This document shows positions 26,802 to 34,559 of a stretch of 64,000 nucleotides of DNA, in pieces. This DNA is from SPJN01 sp965229935. Its GTDB lineage: Bacteria > Pseudomonadota > Alphaproteobacteria > SPJN01. The notes below the pieces were generated by a model. It saw nothing but the letters and a program-made list of their open reading frames with translations, made no database searches and had not been told where the DNA came from. The first letter of the stretch is position 1; every line of letters begins with the position of its first letter. Position numbers and translations under genes: made by a program. The DNA is taken from contig CBDDKB010000002.1 of assembly GCA_965229935.1 (NCBI GenBank), forward strand, positions 1,674,001 through 1,738,000, in the 5' to 3' direction.

Positions 26802-27311
26802 ATGGCAACCTATCGCTTGGATGATCAAAAGCACGACCTGACCTTAACGCCGCTTCATGGCGGCTTGGGCCTAATCATTGATGATAGGACCCATGCGGTC
26901 AGCCTGACGCCGCTGCCCGATAGCAGGGCGCAATTGCGTATTGGCAGCAGCACGCACACGGTTGCCGTTGCCGAGGATGGCGACGATCTCCTTGTCCAGC
27001 TAGAGGGGGAGGTGATCCGCCTGAACCGCTTTACCGCGTTTGAGGCGGCGGGCGGCAACAGCGCCAATAAGGACAGTGTGATCGCCCCCATGCCCGGCAC
27101 CGTCATATCGGTCAGCGCCAAGCCCGGCGATCATGTCGCCAAGAATGATGTGCTGATGATCATTGAAAGCATGAAGCTGCAAACCACCATCGGCGCACCG
27201 CGTGATGGGCAGATTGAAAGCATCTGCTTTGCCGCCAATGAGACATTCGATAAGGGCAGCGCGCTGATCACGCTGGTCCCGCTTCCTACCGATGATGAGG
27301 AGACAGACTAA
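26802..27311 (+). CDS. Biotin carboxyl carrier subunit with BT-like N-terminus
   Basis: The C-terminal 80 residues form a biotinyl domain with the attachment site ESMKLQ (Lys125), preceded by APMPGTVISVSAKPGD. The N-terminal 90 residues are beta-rich and look like part of the linker (BT) domain of MCC-type alpha chains. ATG 26802 follows the biotin carboxylase stop by two bases and has GGAGG eight bases upstream; the in-frame GTG 26787 is inside that ribosome site. The frame differs from the carboxylase gene, so this is a split alpha subunit. The Ser before Met (AMKM is usual) is unusual but seen in some carriers. Confidence 0.88.
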   Translation: MATYRLDDQKHDLTLTPLHGGLGLIIDDRTHAVSLTPLPDSRAQLRIGSSTHTVAVAEDGDDLLVQLEGEVIRLNRFTAFEAAGGNSANKDSVIAPMPGTVISVSAKPGDHVAKNDVLMIIESMKLQTTIGAPRDGQIESICFAANETFDKGSALITLVPLPTDDEETD

Positions 27312-28918
27312 TGCGCCGCATCGTTTCGACCATCGACACCAATTCCCCCACCTATAAAACCTATCGGGCCCATAATCTGAAACTGGTTGATGAATTTCGC
27401 GCGCGCCAAAAGGCCGCCGCCTTTGACCGTCCGCAACGGGATATTGATCGGCTTGCCAAACATAAAAAGCTAACCGTGCGCGAACGGATTGACCTGTTGC
27501 TTGACCCTGGCACGCCTTTCTTGGAGCTAAGCGCCCTTGCTGCCAACCAGTCCTATGATGGGGAAAGCCCGGGGGCCAGTCAGGTTGTCGGGATCGGCAC
27601 CGTGTCAGGCCGGGAGGTTTTGATCCGCGCCGACGACCCATCAATCAAGGGTGGGGCGTGGTATCCCTTGTCGATCAAGAAAATCGTCCGCGCGCTCGAC
27701 ATCGCAATCGAAAACCGCTTGCCCGTCGTACATATGTGCGACAGCGCCGGCGGGTTCCTGCCCCAGCAATCCGACCTGTTTGCCGACCGCTATATGGCGG
27801 GGCGCATTTTCCGCAATCAGTGCCAACTGTCCAAAATGGGCTGTCAGCAAGTCTCCATCGTGTTTGGGCACTGCACCGCCGGGGGCGCCTATATCCCTGG
27901 CCTCAGCGACTATTCAGTGATGGTACGCGGCAATGGCGCGATCTTTCTGGGCGGCCCGCCCCTTGTGAAGGCCGCAACGGGTGAAGAGGTCAGCGCCGAA
28001 GAATTGGGCGGCGCATCCGTTCACACGGTCAAGTCAGGCGTATCCGACTATGCTGGCGACAATGAACAGGAAGCCATCGCCATCGCGCGCGAGATTGTCG
28101 AAACCTGGACACCGCAAGACAAGACCAATGTCGAACGCCGCCCGGTAGAGCCGCCCTATTACGACCCGAACGAGCTTTACGGCATTATCCCCGACGACAT
28201 CAAAAAACAATTTGATATGCGCGAGGTGATTGCCCGTCTGGTTGATGGCAGCCGCTTCCACGAATATCAGCCTGACTATGGCACAACGCTTGTGTGCGGC
28301 TATGCCTATTTGCATGGCATCAAGATCGGCATCCTCGCCAATAATGGGGTGTTGTTTAACGACAGCTCCTTAAAGGGCGGGCATTTTATTGAGCTTTGCA
28401 ATCAGAACAAAACACCCATCCTGTTTTTGCAAAACATCACAGGCTTTATGGTGGGCAAGGCCTATGAAGAGGCAGGCATCACCAAGGACGGGGCCAAGAT
28501 GATTATGGCGCAAGCTTGCTCTGAAGTGCCGAAACTGACCGTGATCGTCAATGGATCGTTCGGGGCTGGCAATTACGGCATGTGCGGGCGCGCCTATGAC
28601 GGGCGGTTCCTGTTCATGTGGCCGCAGGGCCAAATCTCTGTCATGGGGGGTGAGCAGGCCGCCAAAACAATGACAGAAGTGAAGGTCCGCCAAATGGAAC
28701 GCAATGGCGAAACCTTGTCAGATGCGGATATTGCAAAAATCCACGACCCCATTGCCGAAGAATATGAAGCAAAAGCAAACGCCTATTATTCAACATCGGA
28801 ACTGTGGGATGATGGTATTTTGGACCCGGTTGATACGCGCAATGCGTTGGGCGTTGCTTTGTCCGCTGCGCTTAATACCCCCATCGGGGCCCCCCGTTAT
28901 GGGATTTTCCGGTTCTAA
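27311..28918 (+). CDS. Carboxyltransferase beta subunit of an acyl-CoA carboxylase
   Basis: A 535-residue carboxyltransferase of the methylcrotonyl/geranyl-CoA type: LTVRERIDLLLDPGT, CDSAGGFLPQQ, FGHCTAGGAYIPGLSDY, GGPPLVKAATGEEVSAEELGG and a C-terminal SFGAGNYGMCGRAYD. It moves the carboxyl group from biotin to an alpha,beta-unsaturated acyl-CoA. Its start overlaps the carrier stop by one base (TAATG). Whether the substrate is methylcrotonyl-, geranyl- or another branched enoyl-CoA needs residue-level comparison. Confidence 0.92.
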   Translation: MRRIVSTIDTNSPTYKTYRAHNLKLVDEFRARQKAAAFDRPQRDIDRLAKHKKLTVRERIDLLLDPGTPFLELSALAANQSYDGESPGASQVVGIGTVSGREVLIRADDPSIKGGAWYPLSIKKIVRALDIAIENRLPVVHMCDSAGGFLPQQSDLFADRYMAGRIFRNQCQLSKMGCQQVSIVFGHCTAGGAYIPGLSDYSVMVRGNGAIFLGGPPLVKAATGEEVSAEELGGASVHTVKSGVSDYAGDNEQEAIAIAREIVETWTPQDKTNVERRPVEPPYYDPNELYGIIPDDIKKQFDMREVIARLVDGSRFHEYQPDYGTTLVCGYAYLHGIKIGILANNGVLFNDSSLKGGHFIELCNQNKTPILFLQNITGFMVGKAYEEAGITKDGAKMIMAQACSEVPKLTVIVNGSFGAGNYGMCGRAYDGRFLFMWPQGQISVMGGEQAAKTMTEVKVRQMERNGETLSDADIAKIHDPIAEEYEAKANAYYSTSELWDDGILDPVDTRNALGVALSAALNTPIGAPRYGIFRF

Positions 28919-28922
28919 TCTC

Positions 28923-28946
28923 ATTCAAAATTGAATATAAATTCAA
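28923..28946. promoter_or_regulatory. Triple ATTCAA/TTGAAT half-site
   Basis: ATTCAA (28923-28928), TTGAAT (28931-28936) and ATTCAA (28941-28946) form two overlapping palindromes in the 78-base gap before the acyl-CoA synthetase gene. The same half-site occurs before the SDR at 17044-17073. Probably a regulator-binding site; no experiment is implied. Confidence 0.4.
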
Positions 28947-28996
28947 TAAACAACAAAGATAAATTGACCTCATCTGCCTAACAGGGAGCAGACAGA

Positions 28997-30610
28997 ATGT
29001 TCGACGTCACTTTGACAGAATCCTATTTTCCGGCACAGGACACCAGTCCCATCAATGATGTGACCGTGGGTGATTTGCTGCGCGCCGCTGCGAAAGATGC
29101 GCCTGACCAGATCGCGCTAAAGGAAGTTACCCTTGATGGCACAATCGGCAGGGTCTGGACCTATGCCGAATTGCTGGCAGATGCCGAACGGCTGGCCCGC
29201 GCGTTTATGAGCCGCCATCAAAAAGGTGACCGCATCGCGGTCTGGTCGCCCAATATCCCCGAATGGATTTTGATCGAAATGGCCGCCGGGCTGACAGGTG
29301 TTACCCTTGTCACCGTCAATCCCAGCTTCCAGCCGCGCGAAGTTGCCTATGTGCTCGATCAATCAAGTGCCAAGGCGCTTTATTATGTGGAAAGCTTTCG
29401 CGGCAACCCGATGGGCGATATTGCCCGCGATGTGACAAAGGACAATGACGCCGTTGCCCATGTCATCGACATGCAGGACGAGGCTGCCTTTTACGCGGGC
29501 GATGATTGTGACACCCCCTTCCCCACTGTTGATCCTATGGATGCAGCGCAAATCCAATATACATCCGGCACCACAGGCTTCCCCAAGGGGGCAACTTTGC
29601 ACCATCGCGGGCTGTGCAATAATTCCCGGCTGCATCACGAACGGATGGGCGTTGCCAAAGGTGATGTTTATCTTAGCTTTATGCCGCTATTCCACACGGG
29701 CGGGTGCGCTGTTTCCGTGCTGGGCACCATCAATATGGTCGGCACGCTGATCCTGTGCCCGATCTTTGATCCCGGCCTAATGAACCAATTGATCGAACAG
29801 GAAAAGGCGACGCATTTTCTGGGCGTCCCCACCATGATCCAAGGCATGATTGAGGCGAACAAGGCCGCGCCGCGCAACATGTCCTCGATGAAGGGGATCG
29901 TCTCAGGCGGGTCAATGGTGGCCCCCGAATTGGTCAAGCAGGCGCGCGAAACCTTTGGCGTCGGGCTACAAATCATTTATGGACAGACAGAAACCTGCCC
30001 GCTTTTGACCATGGTTTATGGTGATGATTCTGTTGAAGACGCCAGCACCTCTGTTGGGCAGCCCATGCCGCAAACCGAAATAGCCATCCTCAACACCGAA
30101 ACAAATAAAGTCGTTCCCATCGGCGAAGTCGGCGAAATTTGCGCCCGTGGTTACATGAACATGCTGGGCTATAACGACAACCCCGAAGCCACCGCAGCAA
30201 CCATCGATAAGGAAGGCTGGCTGCACACTGGTGATCTGGGCCGTATGGACGAACGCGGCTATGTCGCTGTAACGGGTCGCGTGAAGGAGATGATCATCAG
30301 GGGCGGTGAAAACCTGTTCCCGGCTGAGATTGAAAACGCCATGCTGGAACATCCCGCCATCAATGAAATTTGCGTGGTCGGGATACCGGATGAAAAATGG
30401 GGCGAGATTGTTGCCTGCTTCATCCGGTCTGACGCGGCTGACAAGCCCACTCGGGATGAGCTGGTCAGTTTCTGCCGCGAACGTCTGTCGCCGCAAAAAA
30501 CCCCGGCCCATTGGATTTATGTCAAGGAATGGCCGCTGACCGGATCAGGCAAGATCCAACGGTTCCACCTGCGCGACCAGTTCGTCGAAGGCCTGCACGA
30601 GACACTTTAA
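28997..30610 (+). CDS. AMP-forming acyl-CoA synthetase
   Basis: A 537-residue member of the ANL superfamily. The phosphate loop YTSGTTGFPKGA is near residue 188, IIYGQTETCP follows, then GWLHTGDLG and the C-terminal GSGKIQRFHLRD with the catalytic Lys. It activates a carboxylic acid to its CoA ester using ATP and CoA. As last gene of the carboxylase operon it would feed acids made by the SDR and ALDH into acyl-CoA oxidation; AtuH-like or fatty-acid-type specificity cannot be separated by eye. GGGAG lies before ATG 28997. Confidence 0.92.
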   Translation: MFDVTLTESYFPAQDTSPINDVTVGDLLRAAAKDAPDQIALKEVTLDGTIGRVWTYAELLADAERLARAFMSRHQKGDRIAVWSPNIPEWILIEMAAGLTGVTLVTVNPSFQPREVAYVLDQSSAKALYYVESFRGNPMGDIARDVTKDNDAVAHVIDMQDEAAFYAGDDCDTPFPTVDPMDAAQIQYTSGTTGFPKGATLHHRGLCNNSRLHHERMGVAKGDVYLSFMPLFHTGGCAVSVLGTINMVGTLILCPIFDPGLMNQLIEQEKATHFLGVPTMIQGMIEANKAAPRNMSSMKGIVSGGSMVAPELVKQARETFGVGLQIIYGQTETCPLLTMVYGDDSVEDASTSVGQPMPQTEIAILNTETNKVVPIGEVGEICARGYMNMLGYNDNPEATAATIDKEGWLHTGDLGRMDERGYVAVTGRVKEMIIRGGENLFPAEIENAMLEHPAINEICVVGIPDEKWGEIVACFIRSDAADKPTRDELVSFCRERLSPQKTPAHWIYVKEWPLTGSGKIQRFHLRDQFVEGLHETL

Positions 30611-30611
30611 T

Positions 30612-30677
30612 TTGATCACTTAAAATAAGTGGTCCGGCTACGAAGCGGATAGGGACCGAAACCTCATTTTAAGTGAT
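30612..30677. repeat. Inverted repeat between convergent genes
   Basis: ATCACTTAAAAT (30615-30626) pairs perfectly with ATTTTAAGTGAT (30666-30677), and GGTCC (30631-30635) with GGACC (30653-30657). It lies between the convergent acyl-CoA synthetase and peroxiredoxin-like genes and could stop transcription or form a cruciform. Its left half resembles the element at 48795-48826. Confidence 0.55.
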
Positions 30678-30693
30678 TGGTCATCTTCGATGA

Positions 30694-31539
30694 TTAAGCA
30701 CTTCTAAGAATGTTCAAAAATGTTTCAGGTTCAGGCCGGACGCGATAATTGTCGGTCTGATCTGAAAACAGGATCGTGCCTTCATCATCAACCACCAGCA
30801 AGGTCGGCATGACCGTATCTGTGTCATAGCCAAGGGGCGTCATCCCCATGGGCAGGCCATCCTTGTGCGCAATACCCAACTGTTCAGCGACCCTGTTTTC
30901 CACATCGACCAAAAAGTCGAACGGCACTGAATAGCGCGCGGCAAGCTTGCGCGTATGATCATGGGGCTGTGGGCTGATCAGGGCAACACGCGCCCCCAAT
31001 TCGGTCAAATGGTGATATTGATCGGCAATTTCCTTGATCTGCGCCATGCAAAGCGGGCACCAATTGCCGCGAAAAAACAAAAAGACTACCGCACCGCCGC
31101 GATAATCGCTGCTTTTAATGACTTGGCCATCCTCATCCTCAAGGGCGAAATCAGGTAACCTGTTCCCGACAGATAATGTGACCGATGGTTCACGGTCAAA
31201 ACTTGAATACCAGAAGTCATAAATCAAAAAACCGACAAAGCCCACCACAGCCAAGATCAGCCCTTCAAGTGCACTGGCACCGGAGGTATAGCCGTAAAAG
31301 GCCAGCAACAATCCCATCAGGCCCAGCAAAATAAACTCAGGCAGGCGGCTAGAGGTGCGGGCAAGATGGGTTGATACCATCGCAAAGCCCAGCATCATTG
31401 CCATGGGCACTGTGGTCATCAAGGCGCCGATATAGCCGAAATCAAACCCGTCTTGGCCCAAACGGTACAGGGCATAGAGCGGCAATCCGAAAACCAGCAC
31501 GATATAAAGCCCGACAAAGCGGCTTTTCATGGCACTCAT
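30694..31539 (-). CDS. Membrane-anchored peroxiredoxin/thioredoxin-fold protein
   Basis: The first 130 residues contain about four hydrophobic segments (LYIVLVFGLPLYALYRL; GALMTTVPMAMMLGFAMV; FILLGLMGLLLAFYGY; LILAVVGFVGFLIYDFWY). The C-terminal 150 residues are an AhpC/TSA-Redoxin domain with FFRGNWCPLCMAQIKE holding two cysteines. A thiol peroxidase or disulfide reductase tethered to the membrane is likely; orientation is not clear. The start at 31539 has GGGAG eight bases upstream. Confidence 0.82.
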   Translation of the reverse strand: MSAMKSRFVGLYIVLVFGLPLYALYRLGQDGFDFGYIGALMTTVPMAMMLGFAMVSTHLARTSSRLPEFILLGLMGLLLAFYGYTSGASALEGLILAVVGFVGFLIYDFWYSSFDREPSVTLSVGNRLPDFALEDEDGQVIKSSDYRGGAVVFLFFRGNWCPLCMAQIKEIADQYHHLTELGARVALISPQPHDHTRKLAARYSVPFDFLVDVENRVAEQLGIAHKDGLPMGMTPLGYDTDTVMPTLLVVDDEGTILFSDQTDNYRVRPEPETFLNILRSA

Positions 31540-31655
31540 GACCCAAAACTCCCAAAACGCATTTTTTTACCTCGATTGATTTAGATCATAGCTGACCTGA
31601 CCATGGTCTGTCATTACATGGACATGAAAGTGACGAACACGTCATTTTCTGCCCC

Positions 31656-31839
31656 GGCATCTCTCCAGATGCCACCCCACATGAAGGCGCCGCATTAGGT
31701 GCCCCATACATAAGGCACCCCAGCGGGTGCCGCCTCCAAAAGTCGCCGGGTGGAACTTCTCTCCTCCCCCCATTCGGTGGCCCATGCACCCCGTCTTCCC
31801 CGCGTTGCCCCGCGGATCAGTGAAGACGGGGTGTTTTTT
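31656..31839 (+). ncRNA. Candidate small RNA with anti-Shine-Dalgarno loop
   Basis: No plus-strand gene lies between 30610 and the strong plus-strand terminator at 31787. Upstream of it are a GGCATCT-CTCC-AGATGCC hairpin (31656-31673), a GGTGCC/GGCACC hairpin (31698-31719; an alternative partner GGTGCC is at 31726-31731), and CCGGGTGG (31746-31753) pairing with CCATTCGG (31770-31777) with two G-U pairs. The last hairpin exposes a 16-base loop containing CTCTCCTCCCC, complementary to ribosome-binding sites. This resembles the CCUCCUCCC loops of CcsR/cuckoo RNAs in Alphaproteobacteria, although the exact motif is absent. I see no clear promoter. Confidence 0.45.
31787..31839 (+). terminator. 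Strong Rho-independent terminator
   Basis: CACCCCGTCTTC (31787-31798) pairs perfectly with GAAGACGGGGTG (31822-31833), with an inner CCGCG/CGCGG stem and a T6 run at 31834-31839. The strand is opposite to the peroxiredoxin-like gene, so it ends a separate plus-strand transcript. Confidence 0.85.
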
Positions 31840-31867
31840 CATCATTCTGTCACACAAAATCCGCTAG

Positions 31868-31911
31868 AAAGGGGGCTGAATTTGTGGCGCAGTACCTACG
31901 CCACCCCCTTT
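31868..31911 (+). promoter_or_regulatory. Leader hairpin before arsC
   Basis: AAAGGGG (31868-31874) pairs with CCCCTTT (31905-31911), enclosing GTGGCG (31884-31889) and CGCCAC (31899-31904). It ends 14 bases before the arsC start and could affect translation; there is no T-run. Confidence 0.45.
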
Positions 31912-31925
31912 AATGGATGCACATC

Positions 31926-32429
31926 ATGTCTGACAACCGCCCCTTGAATGTCCTGTTCCTGTGCACAGGCAATTCTGCCCGTTCCATCCTTGCCGAAGCC
32001 ATATTGCAAAAGGCAGGCGCGGGCCGCTTCAACAGCTATAGCGCGGGCAGCTTTCCAAAGCCTGCCCCCCATCCTGCTGCGCTGAACCTGTTGGACCAAA
32101 AAGGATATGACATCAGCACATTCCGGTCCAAAAGCTGGGATGAATTTTCAGGGCCAGAGGCACCGCAGTTCGATTTCATTTTCACCGTTTGTGACAATGC
32201 CGCGAATGAGGTCTGCCCAGTCTGGCCCGGCCAACCGATGAGCGCCCATTGGGGCTTGCCCGACCCCGCTGCTGTCGAGGGTAGCGCAGCAGAAATCGCC
32301 GCCGCCTTTGCCGACACCTACCGCATGCTCACCCGCCGGATTGAAATTTTTTGCAGCTTACCGCTCGAATCGCTCGACGCGCTTTCAACGCAAAAGCAGT
32401 TGGACGAGATTGGCCAATCTGCCGACTGA
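31926..32429 (+). CDS. arsC: Arsenate reductase / low-molecular-weight phosphatase family
   Basis: The LMW-PTP fold active site C13-TGNSAR is present, with later cysteines in TVCDNAANEVCPVWPG, as in thioredoxin-coupled ArsC proteins that reduce arsenate to arsenite. The length, 167 residues, fits. ATG 31926 is used; the 31917 ATG adds three residues. No arsenite pump or ArsR gene is next to it, so it stands alone. An ordinary phosphatase role is not excluded. Confidence 0.82.
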   Translation: MSDNRPLNVLFLCTGNSARSILAEAILQKAGAGRFNSYSAGSFPKPAPHPAALNLLDQKGYDISTFRSKSWDEFSGPEAPQFDFIFTVCDNAANEVCPVWPGQPMSAHWGLPDPAAVEGSAAEIAAAFADTYRMLTRRIEIFCSLPLESLDALSTQKQLDEIGQSAD

Positions 32430-32492
32430 ATGTAGAAAATCCACGTCAAGGCTTGACCCTACGGCTTATTGGGCTTGACCCGGCCCACTAAC

Positions 32493-32516
32493 TTTTCCGC
32501 AGAACTCTGCGGAAAA
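32493..32516. other. 24-base near-perfect palindrome
   Basis: TTTTCCGCAGA (32493-32503) and TCTGCGGAAAA (32506-32516) are perfect inverted arms with a two-base centre, between arsC and the downstream crotonase gene. It could be an operator or end structure for arsC. A T-run after the stem is absent, so it is not a standard terminator. Confidence 0.5.
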
Positions 32517-32574
32517 TATCTTGCGTCACGCCCCCTGCCCGGTAAAGTTTGCCCCATAACAAAAGGGGACAATC

Positions 32575-33369
32575 GTGCCGGACTATAGCCATTATCAACA
32601 TCTGTCAGTGACCATCACTGACGGCCTTGCCACAATCGCCTTTAATCGGCCCGATGCGCTGAACGCCATCGACATGCGCATGCATGAAGAATTGGCTACC
32701 GTGTTCTTTGATGTGGGCCGCGATCACAATGCCCGTGTCATCATGCTGACCGGTATCGGCGATCATTTTTGCGCAGGCGGCGATCTTGGCTGGATGAAAG
32801 ACGCAGCCGAAGGCAACGCGCCCATCCCCGACGCGATGGAGGCTAAGCGCATCATCTTTTCCCTGCTTGATCTTGAAAAGCCGATCATCGCCAAGGTGCA
32901 TGGCTCATGCGTTGGATTAGGCGCGACCTTGGCGCTGTTTTGCGACACGATTTTTGCCGCCGACGATGCCCGCATCGCTGACCCCCATGTGCGCGTGGGG
33001 ATCGTGGCGGGTGATGGCGGCGCAGTGATCTGGCCGCAATTGATCGGCTATGCCCGCGCAAAAGAATATCTGATGACAGGCGATCCCCTGTCAGGGGCAA
33101 AGGCCGCCGCGATCGGGCTGATCAACCATGCAGTGCCCGCGGGTGAGCTTGACAAAGCAGCCGATGATTTCGCCCAGCGGCTTTTGACCGGGCCATTGAA
33201 AGCAATCATGTACACCAAAACCGCTGTCAATATCGGCCTTAAGCAACTTGCCCATTCGATTATGGACACGTCCGTTGCCTATGAAATCCAGACCTTTGAC
33301 ACAGACGATCATCGCGAGGCGGTTGATGCCTTCCTGACCAAACGCACACCCGTGTTCAAGGGAGAATAA
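32575..33369 (+). CDS. Enoyl-CoA hydratase/isomerase family protein
   Basis: A 264-residue crotonase: NRPDALNAID, the oxyanion-hole loop HFCAGGDLGWM and HGSCVGLGATLAL are present. Where many hydratases have the second catalytic Glu, this one has GDGGAVIWPQL, so isomerase or another crotonase reaction is possible. GTG 32575 follows AAAAGGGGAC. It starts a unit with two acyl-CoA dehydrogenase-like genes, the first five bases downstream. Together these look like a second acyl-CoA pathway; the substrate is unknown. Confidence 0.88.
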   Translation: MPDYSHYQHLSVTITDGLATIAFNRPDALNAIDMRMHEELATVFFDVGRDHNARVIMLTGIGDHFCAGGDLGWMKDAAEGNAPIPDAMEAKRIIFSLLDLEKPIIAKVHGSCVGLGATLALFCDTIFAADDARIADPHVRVGIVAGDGGAVIWPQLIGYARAKEYLMTGDPLSGAKAAAIGLINHAVPAGELDKAADDFAQRLLTGPLKAIMYTKTAVNIGLKQLAHSIMDTSVAYEIQTFDTDDHREAVDAFLTKRTPVFKGE

Positions 33370-33374
33370 GCAAG

Positions 33375-34550
33375 ATGGACGTCCCGATTAATTTCACAGA
33401 ACCCCATGACATTCAGTTGCTGCGCGATCAGGTTCGCCGCTTTGTTGACGAGCATATGCCCCGCGAAAAGGCCCGCGAATGGGACCGGGATAATATCTTC
33501 CCCCGCGATGTGTTTAAGGGTCTGGCCGACCTTGGCCTGATGGGGCTGACGGTTTCAGAAGAGTTTGGCGGCACAGGCCCCAATATTTACGCCACCGTGG
33601 CGGTGATCGAAGAGTTGGCAAAACGATCCGTCGCCGTTGCCTGCCCCTATATTCAGGCTGTGTGTTATGCCGGCATGAATTTGGGTGAGAAAGCCAATAA
33701 TGAGCAAAAATCTGCGCTGTTGCCCAAGGTGGCAAGCGGTGATCTGATCTTTGCCTATGGCCTGTCTGAACCCAATGTGGGCGGCGATCTTGCCGCCGTG
33801 GAAACCACTGGCGTGCTAGACGGTGATATGGTCATCATCAATGGCACCAAACGCTGGTGCACCGGGGCGCATATTGCCGACTATATTTTCTGTCTGCTGC
33901 GATCTGGCCCCAAGGAAGACCGCTATCAAAATCTGTCAATTGTGTTGATCCCGACAGACACGCCGGGTATTTCCCATCAACCCTTGGGCCATTTGGGCAT
34001 AAGGGGCGTCGCGACAATGGACGCGATCTTTGATGATGTCCGCGTCCCTGCCGCAAACATCCTTGGCGGCCCTGACATGTGGCACAAGGGATGGGGCCAA
34101 TTGGCTGGCCGCGCGCTTGAGGTTGAAAAGCTTGAGCTATCAGCCTGCGCGCTTGGCATTGCGGAGGCGGCAGTGGCCGACGCATGGGCCTATGCCGAAG
34201 AACGCGAACAGTTCGGCAAACCCATCAGCGCCCATCAATCCATCCGCCACGCACTTGCTGAGGTGAAAACAAAGGTCGCGGCCATGCGGCACATGCTTTA
34301 TCACGCCGCGTGGCTGACGGATCAAAACCGTCCCTCCACCGTTGAAACCTGTATGGCGAAACTTTTTTGCTGCGAAGGTGCGGCAGAGGTAACGCAGGCC
34401 TGTCAGCGCATCACAGGCGCCTATGGTCTGTCAGACGGGATGGATATGGAACGCTATGTCCGTGATGCCATTTCGCTGCCCATTGTGGGCGGCAGTTCTA
34501 ACATGCAGAAAAACAATATCAGCAATCGGCTTGGCCTCAGACAAAAGTAA
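33375..34550 (+). CDS. Acyl-CoA dehydrogenase
   Basis: A 391-residue FAD enzyme: GLMGLTVSEEFGGTGPN, AYGLSEPNVGGDLAA and a C-terminal ACAD domain. The common C-terminal catalytic Glu is missing (VGGSSNMQKNN), but a Glu is present in ALEVEKLELSACALG, the position used by isovaleryl-CoA-type enzymes. It follows the crotonase after five bases and precedes an HsaA-like flavoprotein by nine, so all three are one operon. Confidence 0.88.
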   Translation: MDVPINFTEPHDIQLLRDQVRRFVDEHMPREKAREWDRDNIFPRDVFKGLADLGLMGLTVSEEFGGTGPNIYATVAVIEELAKRSVAVACPYIQAVCYAGMNLGEKANNEQKSALLPKVASGDLIFAYGLSEPNVGGDLAAVETTGVLDGDMVIINGTKRWCTGAHIADYIFCLLRSGPKEDRYQNLSIVLIPTDTPGISHQPLGHLGIRGVATMDAIFDDVRVPAANILGGPDMWHKGWGQLAGRALEVEKLELSACALGIAEAAVADAWAYAEEREQFGKPISAHQSIRHALAEVKTKVAAMRHMLYHAAWLTDQNRPSTVETCMAKLFCCEGAAEVTQACQRITGAYGLSDGMDMERYVRDAISLPIVGGSSNMQKNNISNRLGLRQK

Positions 34551-34559
34551 AGGATCGTC

